Below the pieces are notes generated by a model. That model did no database searches and was not told the DNA's origin. It saw only the letters and a list, made by a program, of their open reading frames with translations. A DNA stretch of 64,000 bases from Lewinella sp. IMCC34183 (GTDB lineage Bacteria > Bacteroidota > Bacteroidia > Chitinophagales > Saprospiraceae): NCBI RefSeq assembly GCF_003390915.1, contig NZ_QMEM01000001.1, forward strand, positions 744,001-808,000, in the 5' to 3' direction. This document shows, in pieces, positions 60,813-64,000 of the stretch. Each line of letters opens with the position of its first letter. The stretch's first letter is position 1. Made by a program: the position numbers and the translations under genes.

Positions 60813-61301
60813 TTACTCGAGGAGGGCGACGTCCTTCTCCCCGAACTCTACGAGGATATTGTCGCCGAGGGTGGTGGACAAGACCATCCCGCTGTAGGTC
60901 ACGTAGATCGGCCAGTTCTTGTGCCGCCGGTCCACCAGCACGCCGACCTCGATCTTGCTGGGCAGCACTGCCTGCAGGGCGCCCAGGGCGTAGAAGAGGG
61001 TGCGGCCGGTATTGGCGACGTCGTCGACGACGAGCACGGGCTTGCCGTTGAGTTCCCGCACGTCGTGGTCCAGTTCGGGGCCGGCGGCGAGGGGGTCGGA
61101 AGGGGAAATCCGCAGGTTCCAGAGGTGGAGGGGGGCATCCGAAATGCGCTGCAGCTCGTGCTGCAAGCGGCGGGCGAGCTCCATACCCCGGTTGTTTATG
61201 CCGAGGATATAGAGTTCGCTCTCTTCGGTATTCCGCTCCAGGATCTCCATCGCCAGCCGGGTGACCTTGGCGTTGATCTGGTCGTGGGTCAGTAACTGCA
61301 T
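60813..61301 (-). CDS. PyrR-like phosphoribosyltransferase
   Basis: 162 residues, type I phosphoribosyltransferase. The PRPP loop is GKPVLVVDDVANTGRTLFYA, and the substrate region is SKIEVGVLVDRRHKNWPIYV. The layout is that of PyrR/UPRTase bifunctional proteins, which bind pyr mRNA in Firmicutes and carry a weak uracil phosphoribosyltransferase activity. No pyr gene or attenuator is near, so the regulatory role is open. The gene begins four bases downstream of glgX (same strand), a pairing without obvious biochemical reason. Confidence 0.85.
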   Translation of the reverse strand: MQLLTHDQINAKVTRLAMEILERNTEESELYILGINNRGMELARRLQHELQRISDAPLHLWNLRISPSDPLAAGPELDHDVRELNGKPVLVVDDVANTGRTLFYALGALQAVLPSKIEVGVLVDRRHKNWPIYVTYSGMVLSTTLGDNILVEFGEKDVALLE

Positions 61302-61305
61302 AGGC

Positions 61306-63582
61306 TTACTCCTGAATCATCTGCAGCAATTTACGCACCTGCTCCACAATCGACACCTTGCGGTTGCCGGTCGCCGTGCGGTTGGCCTTCTGCAGCTTGA
61401 GGCGGAACAGGTAGAGGCTGCGGGGGCCGAGGAGGAAGGGCTCGTCGGCCGTGTATTCTTTCGGCTTGGGGATATCACTGGTGTGGGTATCCACCATCAG
61501 TTCCCAGCGGGTGAATTCGCGCACGCCGGGGAGGGTAAACTCCACACCTTCCCAGTAGCCGTTGAGGATCAGGAGGAAGATGTCGTCCTTGATGCGCCGG
61601 CCGCGCTCATCGTACTCGTCCATGCCCTCGCCGTTGAGGATCATGCCTACGCTGAGCTGGTTGCCGTCGTTCCAGTCGGCGGCGGTCATCTCGTGGCCGG
61701 CGGGGTTGAGCCAGAGGATATCACCAATCTCGGTTTCCTTGATCTTAAGACCACTGAAGAAGCGCCGGCGGTGGAAAACGGGATTTTCGCGCCGCAGGGT
61801 AATCAGGTAACGGGTGAACGCGTGCAGGGCCTTCTGTTCGTCGGTCCAGTCCCAGTTAAACCAGCTGATTTCGTTGTCCTGGCAGTAAGCGTTGTTGTTA
61901 CCCTGCTGGCTGCGGCCGTACTCGTCGCCCATGCTGATCATCGGTACGCCCTGACTCAGCATCAGGGTCGCCAGCTGATTGCGTTGCATGCGCAGCCGCA
62001 GGGCATTGATCTCGGGGTCATCGGTGGGCCCTTCGACGCCGCAGTTCCAACTGCTGTTGTGGCTTTCGCCGTCGCGGTTATCCTCCCCGTTGGCCTCGTT
62101 GTGCTTTTCATTATAGCTGTAGAGGTCGCGCAGCGTGAAGCCGTCGTGGGCGGTCACGAAATTGATACTCGCCGCGGGGCGGCGGCCGCTGAGTTCGTAG
62201 AGGTCACTGCTGCCGGTCAGACGGAAGGCAAGGTCGGCTACGCCGTCGGCGTCCCCTTTCCAGAACTCCCGTACGCTGTCGCGGTACTTGCCGTTCCATT
62301 CCGACCAGAGGACGGGGAAGGCACCTACCTGGTATCCGCCGGGGCCTACGTCCCAGGGCTCGGCGATCAGTTTGACCTGGCTGATGATCGGGTCCTGGTG
62401 GATCGTATCCAGGAAGGTACTCAGTTTGCCTACTTCGTAGAGGCCACGGGCCAGCGCACTGGCCAGGTCGAAGCGGAAGCCGTCGACGTGCATCTCCGTG
62501 ACCCAGTACCGCAGGCTGTCCATTACGAGCTGCAGGGAACGGTTATGGACCATGTTCACGGTGTTGCCCGTGCCTGTGTAGTCCATGTAGAATTCCTTGT
62601 CGTTTTCGACCAGGCGATAGTATACCTGGTTATCGAGCCCCTTCATGCCCAGCATGGGGCCGTAGTGGTTGCCCTCGGCGGTATGGTTGTAGACGACGTC
62701 GAGGATAACCTCCAGCCCGGCCTTGTGCAGGGCCTTGACCATGTCCTTGAATTCCTTCACCTGCTCGCCCGCGCGCCCGGAGGCCGCGTAGTCGGCATGG
62801 GGAGCGAAAAAGGACTGGGAGTTGTAGCCCCAGTAATTGCGAAGGCCCTTGTCGATGAGGTGGCTGTCCTGCACGAAATGGTGCACCGGCATCAGCTCCA
62901 CCGCCGTGATACCCAGATCCTTCAGGTAAGCGATCACCGCGGGGTGGGCCAGCCCGGAATACGTACCGCGGATATCTTCCGGAAGGTCGGGATGTTGCTC
63001 GGTAAGGCCCTTCACGTGCATCTCGTAGATCACGGTTTCGTGCATGGGGGTTTCCAGTTGCACGTCGCCTTCCCAGTCGTAGGCGGTATCGATGACCACG
63101 CCCTTGGTGATGTAGGGCGCACTGTCGCGCTCGTCCATCTCGAGGTAGCGCAGGGGGTCCTTGTCCTCAATGGGGTACGGGAATACGGCCGGGTGCCAGT
63201 CGATGGTCCCATCGATCGCCTTGGTGTAGGGATCGATGAGCAACTTATTGGGGTTGTAGAGACAACCCTCCTTGGGGTTCCAGGCACCGTGGGCGCGGTA
63301 GCCGTAGCGCCAGCCCGTTTCCAGGTTCGGAATGAAGCAGTGCCAGATCTGGTCGGTCTGCTCCATTAGCTGGATACGGTATTCCTCCACGTCCGGGCTT
63401 TCCCGACGAAAGAGGGATAAATCTACCCGGTCGGCGCGTTCGCTGAATACGGCGAAGTTCACCCCTTCCTCCGACCAGGTCGCGCCGAGTGGATACGGGC
63501 GGCCGGGCCAGATCTCAATGTCACCAAACTTGCCATAGGGCTTCTTACGCTGGAGCAGCGCAATGGATTCTTCTTTTATCAT
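61306..63582 (-). CDS. glgX: Glycogen debranching enzyme GlgX
   Basis: 758 residues. The N-terminal CBM48 domain (PLGATWSEEGVNFAVFSERA) is followed by a GH13 barrel with VILDVVYNHTAEGNHYGP (region I), VDGFRFDLASALARG (nucleophile Asp), KLIAEPWDVGPGGYQ (acid Glu) and FVTAHDGFTLRDLYSYNEKH (transition-state Asp). GlgX cuts alpha-1,6 branches of glycogen limit dextrins. The C-terminal 40 residues include a Lys/Arg tail (KANRTATGNRKVSIVEQVRK) beyond the usual end. The ATG at 63582 is right; a leader hairpin and an operator-like region lie upstream. Confidence 0.95.
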   Translation of the reverse strand: MIKEESIALLQRKKPYGKFGDIEIWPGRPYPLGATWSEEGVNFAVFSERADRVDLSLFRRESPDVEEYRIQLMEQTDQIWHCFIPNLETGWRYGYRAHGAWNPKEGCLYNPNKLLIDPYTKAIDGTIDWHPAVFPYPIEDKDPLRYLEMDERDSAPYITKGVVIDTAYDWEGDVQLETPMHETVIYEMHVKGLTEQHPDLPEDIRGTYSGLAHPAVIAYLKDLGITAVELMPVHHFVQDSHLIDKGLRNYWGYNSQSFFAPHADYAASGRAGEQVKEFKDMVKALHKAGLEVILDVVYNHTAEGNHYGPMLGMKGLDNQVYYRLVENDKEFYMDYTGTGNTVNMVHNRSLQLVMDSLRYWVTEMHVDGFRFDLASALARGLYEVGKLSTFLDTIHQDPIISQVKLIAEPWDVGPGGYQVGAFPVLWSEWNGKYRDSVREFWKGDADGVADLAFRLTGSSDLYELSGRRPAASINFVTAHDGFTLRDLYSYNEKHNEANGEDNRDGESHNSSWNCGVEGPTDDPEINALRLRMQRNQLATLMLSQGVPMISMGDEYGRSQQGNNNAYCQDNEISWFNWDWTDEQKALHAFTRYLITLRRENPVFHRRRFFSGLKIKETEIGDILWLNPAGHEMTAADWNDGNQLSVGMILNGEGMDEYDERGRRIKDDIFLLILNGYWEGVEFTLPGVREFTRWELMVDTHTSDIPKPKEYTADEPFLLGPRSLYLFRLKLQKANRTATGNRKVSIVEQVRKLLQMIQE

Positions 63583-63596
63583 GGGGTGTGATTACG

Positions 63597-63615
63597 CAGC
63601 CGGCATAAGCGGCTG
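63597..63615. promoter_or_regulatory. Leader hairpin upstream of glgX
   Basis: CAGCCG-GCATAAG-CGGCTG, a perfect 6-bp stem with a seven-base loop. It ends 15 nt before the glgX ATG, within the likely 5' leader. Confidence 0.45.
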
Positions 63616-63627
63616 GAAAGTATACTT

Positions 63628-63658
63628 AGTGAAATCGATTCACTTCACAACGGTGAAG
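63628..63658. promoter_or_regulatory. Operator-like inverted repeats upstream of glgX
   Basis: Two overlapping inverted repeats built from GTGAA half-sites: AGTGAA-ATCGA-TTCACT (63628-63644) and CTTCAC-AACG-GTGAAG (63643-63658). The first resembles LacI-family operators, which often regulate maltose, trehalose and glycogen genes in Bacteroidota. It lies 46-76 nt upstream of the glgX start. Confidence 0.5.
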
Positions 63659-63696
63659 CAGAGACTACGTTCACGAAAACCGGGCGGCTCCGGGGA

Positions 63697-64000
63697 TCAG
63701 TAGTTGCCCCCCGCCAGCATGACGAGCGTACAGCCAGCCACGGCTTCGATCCCGGCCTCCCGGGCCAGTCGGCTCAATTCGGGATTCTCGGTGCCGGGGT
63801 TAAAAATGATCCGCCTGGGGGCGACGCGCAGTAGCCAGTCGTAGTACTCCGGCTGGTGGCGGGCACTAAGGTAAAGCGTTACGGTATCGATTGCGGGAAC
63901 GTCCGGCTTTCCGTTCAGAATTTCCTGACCGAAGACCTTTCCCGTCTTGATGCCTACCGGGACGATCGGGTGACCACGGGCGGTCAGCCGTTCGGCGGCC
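63697..64000 (-). CDS. CoA-binding protein, YccU-like (C-terminal part)
   Basis: The last 101 codons of a gene that enters from the right edge. The translation includes GHPIVPVGIKTGKVFGQEIL, DVPAIDTVTLYLSARHQPEY, RRIIFNPGTENPELSRLARE and AGCTLVMLAGGNY at the end, which is the C-terminal half of the YccU-type CoA-binding domain (Rossmann-like fold). The function of the family is not established. It is on the same strand as glgX and 114 bp upstream of it; the operator-like repeats lie in that gap. Confidence 0.85.
   Translation of the reverse strand, partial: AAERLTARGHPIVPVGIKTGKVFGQEILNGKPDVPAIDTVTLYLSARHQPEYYDWLLRVAPRRIIFNPGTENPELSRLAREAGIEAVAGCTLVMLAGGNY

Noticed and set aside
61261-63369. 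A 702-codon frame antisense to glgX
   Set aside because: glgX has all GH13 motifs on the minus strand; the antisense frame shows no protein features.

Overview
The window reads as a chromosomal segment of a GC-rich member of the Bacteroidota, most probably a Lewinella-like member of the Saprospiria. This rests on several sequence traits: Bacteroidota-type TAnnTTTG -7 promoter boxes in front of many genes with no Shine-Dalgarno sequences, many Lol-type lipoproteins, a LuxC-like acyl-CoA reductase, a Crp/Fnr regulator of the short Bacteroidota form, a single-chain pyruvate carboxylase, and a DUF4856 / imelysin / HTTM / TonB-receptor locus. No rRNA or tRNA gene, CRISPR array or insertion-sequence transposase was seen.

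Layout. 1-4.9 kb: truncated DUF808 membrane protein, a frameshifted gene, then a Crp-type regulator, an MFS exporter and an aldo/keto reductase with a more AT-rich look than the rest. 4.9-7.3 kb: a 418-residue unknown, a higBA toxin-antitoxin pair behind a perfect 26-bp palindrome, and a small gene cut by an in-frame TAG. 7.6-12.9 kb (minus): valS followed by moaA, moaC and a MoeB-rhodanese fusion (molybdenum cofactor). 13-18.5 kb: an outer-membrane protein, a trans-sulfuration enzyme, RluD-type pseudouridine synthase, DUF1415, a 92-bp tandem repeat array and a LuxC-like reductase. 18.6-25.5 kb: acetyl-CoA synthetase, P5C dehydrogenase, an M14 carboxypeptidase and a sodium/solute symporter. 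25.5-35.6 kb: DUF3050, ModF-like ABC ATPase, trehalase, an amidohydrolase, SDR, O-antigen-ligase-like protein, pheS and a UbiA-like prenyltransferase. 35.7-39.6 kb: an overlapping four-gene unit (LVIVD lipoprotein, outer-membrane protein, ECF sigma factor, membrane-anchored barrel protein). 39.7-46.7 kb: thioesterase, exonuclease III, cysteine desulfurase, an interrupted lipoprotein, gatB and an unusual GH13 enzyme. 46.8-54.6 kb: a 174-bp repeat array, an Fe-S photolyase, sucC, a lipoprotein and pyruvate carboxylase. 54.8-60.8 kb: the DUF4856-imelysin-HTTM-TonB receptor operon. 60.8-64 kb: a PyrR-like phosphoribosyltransferase, glgX with an operator-like region, and a truncated CoA-binding protein.

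The main things beyond housekeeping are: a REP-like hairpin element (GGRCC-GGA-GGYCC with compensatory stem changes) that builds both repeat arrays; a group of genes whose -7 box lies only 4-5 nt before the start codon, implying leaderless mRNAs; the putative metal-uptake operon with an imelysin lacking its signature residues; and an ECF sigma factor coupled to a protein that joins an inner-membrane helix to an outer-membrane-type barrel.
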